A stretch of 43,662 nt of DNA, taken from the NCBI RefSeq assembly GCF_001458175.1, contig NZ_CYPW01000027.1:630404-674065 (forward strand), in the 5' to 3' direction. Positions within the stretch are counted from its first letter, which is position 1. Each line of letters starts with the position of its first letter. Source of the stretch: Shimia marina (GTDB lineage: Bacteria; Pseudomonadota; Alphaproteobacteria; Rhodobacterales; Rhodobacteraceae). Both the position numbers and the translations under genes were made by a program. The notes under the pieces were generated by a model that did no database searches, was not told the DNA's origin, and worked only from the letters and a program-made list of their open reading frames with translations. This document shows, piece by piece, positions 27,692-37,462 of this stretch.

Positions 27692-29293
27692 TCAGCTCTG
27701 AAAGCTGCGAATATACGTCAGAAGCGCCTTTGTGGATTCAGAGGCCGCTTCTGGCGCCTGCCCACTGGCCACAGCCTCAAGCAGTCCTCCGGCCAGTTCC
27801 TTGCCCAGTTCCACCCCCCATTGGTCAAAGGAGTTGATGCCATAAATCACCCCTTCGACAAACACCCGATGCTCATAAAGCGCCACAAGCTGTCCCAGAA
27901 CAAAAGGCGTCAGCCTTGGGTAAACCAATGTCGTGGAGGGACGGTTGCCACTGAAAACCCGGTGCTTTGCCAATTGGTCCAAAGCATCCCCTGACAGCCC
28001 CTTGGCTGCCAGTTGCGCCCGCGCCTCCGCCTCGCTGCGCCCCTTCAAAAGCGCCTCAGACTGCGCCAGACAATTTGCCACCAGCGCGCGGTGATGCTCC
28101 CCAAGGGCCGGTTCATGGCCCTCCGCCCCCACAAGGAACTCACAGGGCACAACCTGCTGTCCCTGATGGATCAACTGATAAAACGCATGTTGCCCATTGG
28201 TGCCCGGCTCGCCCCAAACCACAGGCCCCGCGACACGATCAAGCGGGCGGCCATCCATCGCCACGCCCTTGCCGTTGCTCTCCATTTCCAGCTGCTGCAA
28301 ATAGGCCGGAAGCCGCGTCAGCCTTTGTTCATAAGGCAGAACCGCCCGCGTGCCATGGCCACAAACCTGCTGGTTCCAGATCCCGACCAGCGCCAGCATC
28401 ACTGGCAGGTTTTCGGCAAAATCGGCGCTCTGAAAATGCAGGTCCATCGCCTGCCCGCCTTCCAGAAAGCCCTCAAAGGCTGTCGGCCCAATCGCCAACA
28501 TCAGCGACAGGCCAATGGGCCCCCAGACAGAATAACGTCCCCCCACCCAGTCCTCAAAGCCAAAGACCCGCTCCGCCGGAATGCCAAACTCCGCACAGCG
28601 CGCCTCAGCCGTAGAGATCGCCACAAACCGGTCCAACGCCGCAGCCCCCCCAGCCCAGGCCAGCGCCGTGCGCGCATTCATCATGGTTTCCTGCGTGGTG
28701 AAGGTCTTGGAGGCGACAATCACCAAAGTGGTGTGCGGATCCAGCCCCTCCAACGTATCGGTCGCATCCGCGCCATCCACATTGGAAATGAAATGGCACT
28801 TGGGTCCGTCGTGATAAGGGGCCAGCGCCAGCACCGCCATCAGGGGGCCAAGATCTGATCCGCCAATGCCAATATTGACCACATCGGTGATGCGCCGCCC
28901 ATCGCCCGGATAGCTGCCATCACGTACAGAAGTGGCAAACCGCGCCATGCGCGCACGGGTTTCGCGGATCTCAGGCAGAACATCCTGCCCCTCCACCAGC
29001 ACCGGCGTCTCGCCCAGATTGCGCAGCGCCGTATGCAGCACCGCACGCCCTTCGGTCTCATTGATCTTCTCACCGGCAAACATCGCCGCGCGCTTCTGAG
29101 CAAGCCCGGCAGCCTCTGCCTGCGCAATCAGGGCTGTGCGCCCTGCCGCATCCATGGATGTCTTACTGTAATCAAACCGCAGCCCCTCTGCGGTGATGGC
29201 AAACCCTGTGGCCCGCTCTGCATCCTGCGCAAACAAATCGGCAATCTTGCGCGATTGCGCTGCGGCGCGCATCCCATCCAAGGTGGTCCACAT
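27692..29293 (-). CDS. pgi: Glucose-6-phosphate isomerase
   Basis: Pgi interconverts glucose 6-phosphate and fructose 6-phosphate. The 533-residue protein contains the phosphosugar-binding segment VNIGIGGSDLGP and the SKTFTTQETMMNA loop. It also has GGRYSVWGPIGLS and the catalytic Glu/His region (NQQVCGHGTRAVLPYEQ, then GTNGQHAFYQLIHQG). It is last in the zwf-pgl-pgi operon, six bases after pgl, with a ribosome site (GAGGG) directly before the ATG. Confidence 0.97.
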   Translation of the reverse strand: MWTTLDGMRAAAQSRKIADLFAQDAERATGFAITAEGLRFDYSKTSMDAAGRTALIAQAEAAGLAQKRAAMFAGEKINETEGRAVLHTALRNLGETPVLVEGQDVLPEIRETRARMARFATSVRDGSYPGDGRRITDVVNIGIGGSDLGPLMAVLALAPYHDGPKCHFISNVDGADATDTLEGLDPHTTLVIVASKTFTTQETMMNARTALAWAGGAAALDRFVAISTAEARCAEFGIPAERVFGFEDWVGGRYSVWGPIGLSLMLAIGPTAFEGFLEGGQAMDLHFQSADFAENLPVMLALVGIWNQQVCGHGTRAVLPYEQRLTRLPAYLQQLEMESNGKGVAMDGRPLDRVAGPVVWGEPGTNGQHAFYQLIHQGQQVVPCEFLVGAEGHEPALGEHHRALVANCLAQSEALLKGRSEAEARAQLAAKGLSGDALDQLAKHRVFSGNRPSTTLVYPRLTPFVLGQLVALYEHRVFVEGVIYGINSFDQWGVELGKELAGGLLEAVASGQAPEAASESTKALLTYIRSFQS

Positions 29294-29299
29294 CCCTCG

Positions 29300-29967
29300 T
29301 TACTCCGTCCAATGCACGTCTGCGCCAGAACACACCGCCTTAACAGGCGCTTCTGTCGCTTTCAAATTTTGTGCGGCGTTCAGCGCCTCGCGCTTGTCCG
29401 CACCCTTAATCAAAATATGCTTTCGCATGGCCCCGTCTAACACACGTGCAGAGAGGGTAATACGAATATCTGGCAAATCATGGCGACGCACCGGTATCAA
29501 GATCGGCGCATCCGCAGCCAAAGCATCTTCCAAGCCATCGGATCCCGGAAACAGCGAGGCCGTATGCATATCTGCCCCCATGCCAAGCAGCGCCACATCC
29601 AAAGGCAAAGCCCCGGCAATCACGCTCTCAAGCTCGGCAAGCACAGCTTCTGGCGCCTGTGCAGGCGCATAAAGCGGCAGATACCGCGCCGCCACCGCCC
29701 GATTGGTCAACAACCGCGCCTTCACCAACGCAGAATTGGAGCGGTCATGATCTTCCGGCACCCAGCGCTCATCGGTCAGCACCACATCCACCCGGTCCCA
29801 GTCCAGATCCACTGCGCTCAGAACATCAAAGATCGGCCCCGGCGTGGTGCCACCGGGCACCGCCAGCACCACCCGGTCTTTCTGATGCAGCGCCTCTGCC
29901 AGATCGTCGGCAATCACATTGGCCACATCAATGGCCATCATTTCTGCATCCGGGTAGGTGTTGAAAT

Positions 29968-29971
<4 letters not shown>
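29300..29971 (-). CDS. pgl: 6-Phosphogluconolactonase
   Basis: Pgl hydrolyses 6-phosphogluconolactone to 6-phosphogluconate. The start at 29971 (MNFNTYPDAEMMA) overlaps the zwf stop as ATGA and has GGAGAGG upstream, giving 223 residues. The sugar-phosphate isomerase-like fold shows AVPGGTTPGPIFDVL, LTDERWVPEDHDRSN and LLGMGADMHTASLFPG, the family's substrate-binding and catalytic loops. It sits between zwf and pgi in one operon. Confidence 0.95.
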
Positions 29972-31422
<1,451 letters not shown>

Positions 31423-31494
31423 CCGTATAAGCCCTTTGCCCTCTAAGCCCTGTGCTGCCTAAGCTCTCCGTATCGCGCCGGATGCCATCAGTAT

Positions 31495-31512
31495 TCCGTT
31501 AGCGCTACCGAA
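31495..31512. promoter_or_regulatory. LacI-family-type operator upstream of zwf
   Basis: The palindrome TCCGTTAGCGCTACCGAA has a perfect TAGCGCTA core (31500-31507) and 14 of 18 positions symmetric overall. The central GC pair and length fit LacI-family sugar regulators. It is located between zwf and the divergent radical SAM gene, nearer to zwf control distance. The regulator is not in this window. Confidence 0.45.
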
Positions 31513-31638
31513 GCCCTAACACCGCAACCATATCATCGCAACCATGCATCACAACTGTGTCAGAAGATAAACACAAACCTTGGCCATGGCGGTAAACTTT
31601 CGGTATGACCGCTGAGGTACCCAAAAATCGGCAGTCTC

Positions 31639-32580
31639 ATGAAAGATCACGCAAATCTCGGCAAGTTTGAAAATCCTTTTGTCACGGCAAAAGGCGACAC
31701 ACGGGCCCATGTAAAGCTCAGTGATCCGCAAACGCTTTGGTTCAACACTGGCACCCTTTGCAACATTCAATGTGAAAACTGCTATATTCTGTCATCACCA
31801 ACCAATGATGCCCTGCTCTATATCACCGCCGATGAGGTCAGCGACTACCTTGATCAGCTTGATGAGCGGAATTGGAATGTGGGCGAAATTGCCTTCACCG
31901 GCGGCGAACCGTTCATGAATCCGGAAATGATTGAAATCGCCCGCCGCGCTCTGGATCGCGGCTATGAGGTGCTGATCCTCACCAACGCGATGCAGCCGCT
32001 TATGCGCAAACGCGTTCAACAGGGCCTGCTAGAGCTGCGTGAAACCTACCGTGACAAACTCACCTTCCGCATTTCCATCGATCATTGGAATCCTGACAAC
32101 CATAATGCCGAACGTGGCGAAGGGTCTTTTGCCAAAATGCTGGAAGGCATGCAGTGGCTGCGCGATGAAGGCTTTCAGATGAAAGTCGCCGGCCGCACCC
32201 TCTGGGGCGAAACCGATGCGGACTCCCGCGCAGGCTACGCCGCCCTGTTTGAGACCCACAACTTCCCCATTGATGCGCATAACCCCGGCCAGACCATGCT
32301 GTTTCCCGAAATGGACGAAACCGTGGAAGTGCCCGAAATCACAACCGAATGTTGGGGCATCCTAAACAAATCCCCCAATGACATCATGTGCGCCAGCTCC
32401 CGCATGGTGGTGCGCCGCAAAGGCTCTGATCATGCCTCCGTCGTGGCCTGCACCCTCCTGCCCTATGTGGAAGAGTTTGATCTCGGCCCGACGCTCAAGG
32501 ATGCGGAAAAACCGGTGCTTCTCAATCACCCGCATTGCGCAAAATTCTGCGTTCTGGGCGGCGCGAGCTGCTCCGCCTGA
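31639..32580 (+). CDS. Radical SAM protein with Cys-rich C-terminal region
   Basis: The 313-residue protein has the radical SAM cluster motif CNIQCENC (Cys41, Cys45, Cys48; C-x3-C-x2-C) and the GGEP SAM-binding motif in AFTGGEPFMNPE. Later strands (LILTNAM, RISIDHWNPDNHN) fit the barrel. The C-terminal part adds six cysteines (238, 251, 271, 300, 304, 311), suggesting a twitch/SPASM-like extension that may hold a further Fe-S cluster. I do not recognise the substrate or subfamily. No peptide precursor or partner enzyme is adjacent; neighbours are zwf (divergent) and gyrA (same strand). Confidence 0.85.
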   Translation: MKDHANLGKFENPFVTAKGDTRAHVKLSDPQTLWFNTGTLCNIQCENCYILSSPTNDALLYITADEVSDYLDQLDERNWNVGEIAFTGGEPFMNPEMIEIARRALDRGYEVLILTNAMQPLMRKRVQQGLLELRETYRDKLTFRISIDHWNPDNHNAERGEGSFAKMLEGMQWLRDEGFQMKVAGRTLWGETDADSRAGYAALFETHNFPIDAHNPGQTMLFPEMDETVEVPEITTECWGILNKSPNDIMCASSRMVVRRKGSDHASVVACTLLPYVEEFDLGPTLKDAEKPVLLNHPHCAKFCVLGGASCSA

Positions 32581-32601
32581 GCGCACGTAAACACGACCCA
32601 G

Positions 32602-32623
32602 CCCCCCAAGAGCGGGGGGGGGG
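32602..32623 (+). terminator. C6/G10 hairpin after the radical SAM gene
   Basis: CCCCCC (32602-32607), a 6-base loop and a run of ten G (32614-32623) can form a very stable stem 21 bases after the stop. No T-tract follows, so termination is plausible but not typical. The G-run is also a spot where sequencing length may be wrong. Confidence 0.4.
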
Positions 32624-32781
32624 TAACCTCATGCCCATCATGACGCCCACACCGGCGGCGGTACGGGCATGGTATCCGGAATATGTCACAAAGCCCGACA
32701 GGCCCATTGCACCCCACATGTCGCCTCTGATATAAGCGTTCTAACAACATATTGACCGCCAATAAGAAGCGAGATCGGGAC

Positions 32782-35514
32782 TTGAGCGACACGCCGAAAA
32801 CCCCTGAAAACGATGAAGAAAAAACCCATGAGCGGATGATCCACGACGGTCCTTCTGTGACCATCGAGGAAGAAATGCGCGCCAGCTATCTCGACTACGC
32901 CATGAGCGTGATCGTCAGCCGCGCCATTCCGGACCTGCGCGATGGGCTCAAACCGGTGCACCGCCGCATTCTTTATGCGATGCATGAAACCGGCAACACC
33001 CATGAGAAAGCCTACCGCAAATCGGCCCGTCCGGTTGGCGATGTGATGGGTAAATATCACCCCCACGGTGATGGCGCGATCTATGACGCGCTTGTGCGCA
33101 TGGCACAGGATTTCTCCATGTCACTGCCGCTTCTGGATGGTCAGGGCAACTTCGGCTCCATGGACGGCGACAACCCGGCGGCCATGCGTTACACCGAAGT
33201 GCGCATGGACAAACCTGCGGCTGCACTGCTGGCCGATATCGACAAAGAAACCGTTGATTTCCAAGACAACTATGATGGCAAAGACCAGGAGCCAACCGTG
33301 CTCCCGGCGCGCTTCCCCAACATGCTTGTCAACGGCGCAGGCGGTATTGCCGTTGGTATGGCCACCAACATTCCGCCGCACAATCTGGGCGAAGTGATTG
33401 ACGCCACGCTGGCGCTGATTGACGAGCCCGATCTGACCTCTGAGCAGCTCATAGACTATGTGCCCGGTCCTGATTTCCCAACCGGCGGCATCCTTCTGGG
33501 CCGGTCTGGCGCGCGTAAAGCCTATCTTGAAGGCCGCGGCAGCGTTGTGATCCGTTCCAAAACCCGCGTCGAGGAAATCCGCAAAGACCGCTATGCCATC
33601 GTCATCGACGAAATTCCCTATCAGGTGAACAAATCCTCGATGATCGAAAAGATCGCCGAGGCCGCGCGGGATAAGCGCATCGAGGGCATCGCCCATGTGC
33701 AGGATGAATCCGATCGGGACGGCGTGCGCGTGGTTGTGGAGCTGAAACGCGACGCCACCGCCGAAGTCGTGCTCAATCAGCTCTTCCGCTTCACCCCAAT
33801 GCAAACGCACTTTGGCTGCAACATGCTGGCCCTGAACGGCGGTCGCCCCGAGCAGCTCACTCTGCGCCGCTTCCTGACCTCTTTCATCGACTTCCGCGAA
33901 GATGTGGTTGCGCGCCGCACCGCCTATCTGTTGCGCAAAGCGCGTGAACGCAGCCACATCCTCTGCGGTCTGGCTGTGGCCGTGACCAACGTTGATGAAG
34001 TTGTGGCAACCATCCGCAGTTCCGCAGATGCAGCAGAAGCCCGTCAAAAGCTGATGACGCGCCGCTGGCCGGCTGCTGAAATCGCGGGCTACATCCGCCT
34101 GATCGACGATCCAACCCACACCATGAACGAGGACGGCACCTACAACCTGTCCGAAACACAGGCCCGTGCCATTCTGGAGCTGCGCCTGCAGCGCCTCACA
34201 CAGATTGGTGTGAAAGAGGTCACTGACGAGCTCGAAGAACTCGCCGCCAAGATCAAGGAATACCTTGAAATCCTCGGCTCGCGTGAGCGCATCATGGGTA
34301 TCATCAGCGATGAGCTGCGCGAAGTGCGTGACAATTTCGCCGTAGAACGCCGCACCGAAATCGTCGACTGGTCTGGCGATATGGACGACGAAGACCTGAT
34401 CGAGCGTGAAGACATGGTCGTGACGGTCACTTCCGGTGGCTACATCAAACGCACCCCGCTGGCCGACTTCCGCGCCCAGAAACGCGGCGGCAAGGGCATC
34501 TCGGGCATGCAGACCAAAGAAGAGGATGTGGTCACCACCCTCTTTGTGGCCAACACCCATACGCAACTCTTGTTCTTCACCACCGATGGCATGGCCTATA
34601 AGCTCAAGACCTGGCGCCTGCCGCTGGGTGGGCGCACCGCCAAAGGCAAGGCCATCGTGAACATCCTGCCAATTCCACAGGGCGTTTCTGTCGCGGCCAT
34701 CATGCCGGTGGACCGCCCCGAGGACGAATGGGACGATCTGCAAATCATGTTTGCGACTTCTGCGGGCACGGTGCGCCGCAACCGCCTGTCTGATTTCACC
34801 AATGTGAAAGCCAATGGCAAGATCGCCATGAAGTTTGAGGATGACCACGCCGACACCAAGCTGATCAACGCCCGCATCTGTACCGAAGAGGACGATGTGA
34901 TGCTGGTCACCAACTCTGGCCGGGCGATCCGCTTCCCCACCACCGAAGTGCGCGTGTTCAACTCCCGCGCCTCCACCGGTGTGCGCGGCATCAAGCTCAA
35001 CGGCGATGATGAGGTGGTTTCGATGTCCATCATCCGCCACTTCCGTGCCGAAAGCGAAGAGCGCGCCGCCTATCTCAAGATGCGCCGCGCGGTTGCTGGC
35101 CTGACTGACGACGGTGGCGATGACGAAGACGCCCCAGCAGGAGAGCTCTCGCAAGAGCGCTACGCCGAAATGTCGGCCGCCGAAAACCTGATCCTCACGA
35201 TCACCAAAGGCGGCGCAGGCAAACTCAGCTCCAGCCATGACTATCCGGTCCGTGGACGCGGTGGTCAGGGTGTCGCCGCCATGGACAAAGCCATGCGCGG
35301 TGGTGCGCTGGTGGCCTCCTTCCCGGTCGAACTGGGCGATCAGATCATGCTGGCCACCTCCACCGGACAGTCGATCCGCGTGCCTGTGGATGGCATCTCT
35401 TTCCGCTCCCGCAATGCGGGCGGCGTGCGGGTGTTCAACACCGGCAAGAACGAAGAAGTGGTCTCCGTTGCTTGGATTGCCGAGCAGGATGAAGACGACA
35501 CAGCCGAGAGCTGA
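32782..35514 (+). CDS. gyrA: DNA gyrase subunit A
   Basis: GyrA breaks and rejoins DNA in the GyrA2B2 complex that introduces negative supercoils. I choose the TTG at 32782, since the product then begins [11 protein letters not shown] like other roseobacter GyrA; an in-frame TTG at 32752 would add ten residues. The 910-residue protein has the catalytic region MRYTEVRM (active-site Tyr at the YTEV), the DNA-gate segment [20 protein letters not shown], and a C-terminal beta-pinwheel with the GyrA box ([11 protein letters not shown]). The quinolone-determining Ser83 position is Gly (codon 33073-33075), while Asp87 is kept. A strong terminator follows. Confidence 0.96.
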   Translation: MSDTPKTPENDEEKTHERMIHDGPSVTIEEEMRASYLDYAMSVIVSRAIPDLRDGLKPVHRRILYAMHETGNTHEKAYRKSARPVGDVMGKYHPHGDGAIYDALVRMAQDFSMSLPLLDGQGNFGSMDGDNPAAMRYTEVRMDKPAAALLADIDKETVDFQDNYDGKDQEPTVLPARFPNMLVNGAGGIAVGMATNIPPHNLGEVIDATLALIDEPDLTSEQLIDYVPGPDFPTGGILLGRSGARKAYLEGRGSVVIRSKTRVEEIRKDRYAIVIDEIPYQVNKSSMIEKIAEAARDKRIEGIAHVQDESDRDGVRVVVELKRDATAEVVLNQLFRFTPMQTHFGCNMLALNGGRPEQLTLRRFLTSFIDFREDVVARRTAYLLRKARERSHILCGLAVAVTNVDEVVATIRSSADAAEARQKLMTRRWPAAEIAGYIRLIDDPTHTMNEDGTYNLSETQARAILELRLQRLTQIGVKEVTDELEELAAKIKEYLEILGSRERIMGIISDELREVRDNFAVERRTEIVDWSGDMDDEDLIEREDMVVTVTSGGYIKRTPLADFRAQKRGGKGISGMQTKEEDVVTTLFVANTHTQLLFFTTDGMAYKLKTWRLPLGGRTAKGKAIVNILPIPQGVSVAAIMPVDRPEDEWDDLQIMFATSAGTVRRNRLSDFTNVKANGKIAMKFEDDHADTKLINARICTEEDDVMLVTNSGRAIRFPTTEVRVFNSRASTGVRGIKLNGDDEVVSMSIIRHFRAESEERAAYLKMRRAVAGLTDDGGDDEDAPAGELSQERYAEMSAAENLILTITKGGAGKLSSSHDYPVRGRGGQGVAAMDKAMRGGALVASFPVELGDQIMLATSTGQSIRVPVDGISFRSRNAGGVRVFNTGKNEEVVSVAWIAEQDEDDTAES

Positions 35515-35531
35515 CGTTTCGTAAAGCGCAC

Positions 35532-35559
35532 AAACAGGGGGAGAAATCCCCCTGTTTTT
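35532..35559 (+). terminator. Rho-independent terminator after gyrA
   Basis: AAACAGGGGGA (35532-35542) pairs perfectly with TCCCCCTGTTT (35547-35557) around GAAA and ends in a T-run. It lies 17 bases after the gyrA stop. Confidence 0.94.
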
Positions 35560-35825
35560 CGCCGATCTGGCACGGCTTTAAAAAACAATTTGACTTAAAA
35601 ACGCATAATGAACTCCTATGTAAGGCATAGGAAAGTGTGAATTGTTGACAGTATTAACGAAACAGCAATCCCTCAAAACCGAGCACTTTCATCGCTAGGA
35701 CAAAGACCGTTTTTCGTTATGCTGCTCAATTTCGGGTAGCTTGAAAGGCGTTTGGCACCAACCAAAATATGTGACCTTCGACACAGCACCACTCACGCAA
35801 TTATTTTTTAAATGGTATCTTTTTC
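35560..35825. other. AT-rich non-coding gap between gyrA and the LysR gene
   Basis: No ORF or RNA gene can be supported here. The stretch is distinctly AT-rich and contains one 7+7 inverted repeat, TCCTATG-TAAGG-CATAGGA (35614-35632), and a TTGACA hexamer (35645-35650) without a convincing -10 partner. It most likely holds the LysR gene promoter and an operator. Confidence 0.5.
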
Positions 35826-36710
35826 ATGATGAACGCACACGACCTGAATTGGGATGACCTGCGTGTCCTTTCAGCGGTCATTGACACCAAAAGCCTCTCC
35901 GCGGCCGCCAAAACGCTTGGAATCGATCCGGCCACTGTCTCGCGTCGCATGACCCGGCTCACCGCAACGCTCGGCCTGCCTGTTTACAGCAAACATGTCG
36001 ATGGATGGCGCCCCAACCCGGATCTTACTCAATTTTTGGAGCTGGTCGCACAGTTCCATCATCAACTGGAACACGCGCTCAGCACATTACAGGAGCGATC
36101 CAGCACCCCCTCCGGTCGGATCAGCGTCGAGGCCCCCGCATGTATCGTCACAGGCATTCTTTTACCTAATTTTGAAAACCTGGCCGCATCCGCTCCAGAG
36201 CTGAATGTCACCCTGCACCGCAGCGCAGCCGCCAGCGGACTGGGTCAAAACGACCTGATCATCACATCAGTGCAACCCGAACAGGGCCGCCTGATGACAC
36301 AGGCCATCGGTCAGATGACACTGGAAGCCTTCGCCCCCAAAGACACCCGGCCTGAACAGCACGCGCATTGGATTGCCGGGAGGGAAGCCGAAGACGCCTT
36401 CCATGTCGATGACATCGGTGAAACCATTTTCGGCTGCCCGGCCACCCACCATCTTGACACCTTTGCCGATGCCAGCCGCATGATGTTCAGCAGCGGCAGC
36501 TCCACCGTCCTGCCCAGGGTGGTGGCCCGTGAACATGCGGCCAAACTCCTGCGCGTCAACCCGACGATGGTCAAGAAAGTGCCGCTGTTTCTCTGTTTTC
36601 ACGAAAGTCGAAAGTCCGATCCAACGATCCGCGCTGTCACTGATTGGATCCGTGCGACCTTCAAAAAGGAGGGCGCTGCCTGCAAGGCAACCTTTCCCGA
36701 CCCAGAGTAG
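35826..36710 (+). CDS. LysR-family transcriptional regulator
   Basis: The 294-residue protein has the LysR winged helix-turn-helix at residues about 10-65: LRVLSAVIDTKSLSAAAKTL followed by DPATVSRRMTRLTATLG. The effector-binding half is diverged and I cannot match it to a known ligand. Two ATG codons are adjacent at 35826 and 35829. An inverted repeat about 200 bases upstream could be its binding site. A small membrane protein gene follows on the same strand after 143 bases and could be a target, though LysR targets are more often divergent. Confidence 0.85.
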   Translation: MMNAHDLNWDDLRVLSAVIDTKSLSAAAKTLGIDPATVSRRMTRLTATLGLPVYSKHVDGWRPNPDLTQFLELVAQFHHQLEHALSTLQERSSTPSGRISVEAPACIVTGILLPNFENLAASAPELNVTLHRSAAASGLGQNDLIITSVQPEQGRLMTQAIGQMTLEAFAPKDTRPEQHAHWIAGREAEDAFHVDDIGETIFGCPATHHLDTFADASRMMFSSGSSTVLPRVVAREHAAKLLRVNPTMVKKVPLFLCFHESRKSDPTIRAVTDWIRATFKKEGAACKATFPDPE

Positions 36711-36853
36711 GGAATACCCTAAGCAACCGACAAAAATGCAATTTCATGGCTGCACAATTTGCGATTGCAACATGCGCGCTGGAAGGAAAAGATTGATTCA
36801 TAAAAATCAAAAAAAATTGTATCGAAGTGTAACTAGTTGAATTTGAGGCAATT

Positions 36854-37327
36854 ATGAATGATCAGCCCATCCCCACGCAGATTGCCAGGAATATTGCTCT
36901 TCTGTTTTGCAGAATAGTCATCGTCGTATTGCTCGCGGAACAGGTAATTTATTACTGGTTCGACGTTCCAGGACAATCCGTTATTGGCGCGCTTGACAGA
37001 GTCATGAGCGCTGAGTGGATGAAGCATGTCGTTACTGCGCAAATGATTTTGGCCGCTGTTTCGCTCGGTCTGGGGTTTGCGCCCCGTCTCATTGCGCTCT
37101 GGTCGGTCATGGCAGTCGTGTCGTTGACGTCGCTCTACGTCCAGGACGGCGCGGTAATACCCGACTTTCTTGCGATACGTTTCTGGATCTTCATAGCAGC
37201 AACAACCCCAGTGGTGCTTTTAGGGAGCGGTGGACTTTGTATCAAAATACCCCACACCCGGTTCTCGCCCCCAAGCCCAGTTGTCCGTCCTCAGCGCCTT
37301 CACCCTCTTTCTAGGCCGCTCAACTAA
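36854..37327 (+). CDS. Small membrane protein of unknown function
   Basis: This 157-residue protein has about four hydrophobic helices (FCRIVIVVLLAEQVIYYWF, then a stretch near MILAAVSLGLGFAPRLIALW, VMAVVSLTSLYV and FWIFIAATTPVVLLG) and a polar, Pro/Arg-rich tail. The overall layout recalls DoxX-like four-helix membrane proteins, but no signature is clear. TGAGG (36844-36848) sits five bases before the ATG, which supports a real gene. The 36711-36853 stretch before it is AT-rich and probably holds its promoter. A terminator follows directly. Confidence 0.65.
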   Translation: MNDQPIPTQIARNIALLFCRIVIVVLLAEQVIYYWFDVPGQSVIGALDRVMSAEWMKHVVTAQMILAAVSLGLGFAPRLIALWSVMAVVSLTSLYVQDGAVIPDFLAIRFWIFIAATTPVVLLGSGGLCIKIPHTRFSPPSPVVRPQRLHPLSRPLN

Positions 37328-37342
37328 AGTTACCTAGCCAAC

Positions 37343-37382
37343 TGGGCGCGTTCCATCTGCAACTGGGCGCGCCCATTTTTTT
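37343..37382 (+). terminator. Terminator after the small membrane protein, with duplicated arm
   Basis: TGGGCGCG (37343-37350) can pair with CGCGCCCA (37368-37375), followed by seven T. The 12-base CAACTGGGCGCG occurs twice (37339-37350 and 37360-37371), so either copy can supply the left arm. Confidence 0.75.
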
Positions 37383-37462
37383 CAGATCAACACGGCACAT
37401 GCCCCAAACAAAAAGAGGACGCCAAAGCGCCCTCCCCTGAACTCACACTCTGCAACAAACAC

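Noticed and set aside
31549-31770. Short minus-strand frame across the radical SAM start
   Set aside because: No ribosome site, overlaps a well-supported start and the divergent promoter region.
33121-35238. Long minus-strand open frame opposite gyrA
   Set aside because: Same antisense pattern over a conserved gene; no ribosome site and no motif.
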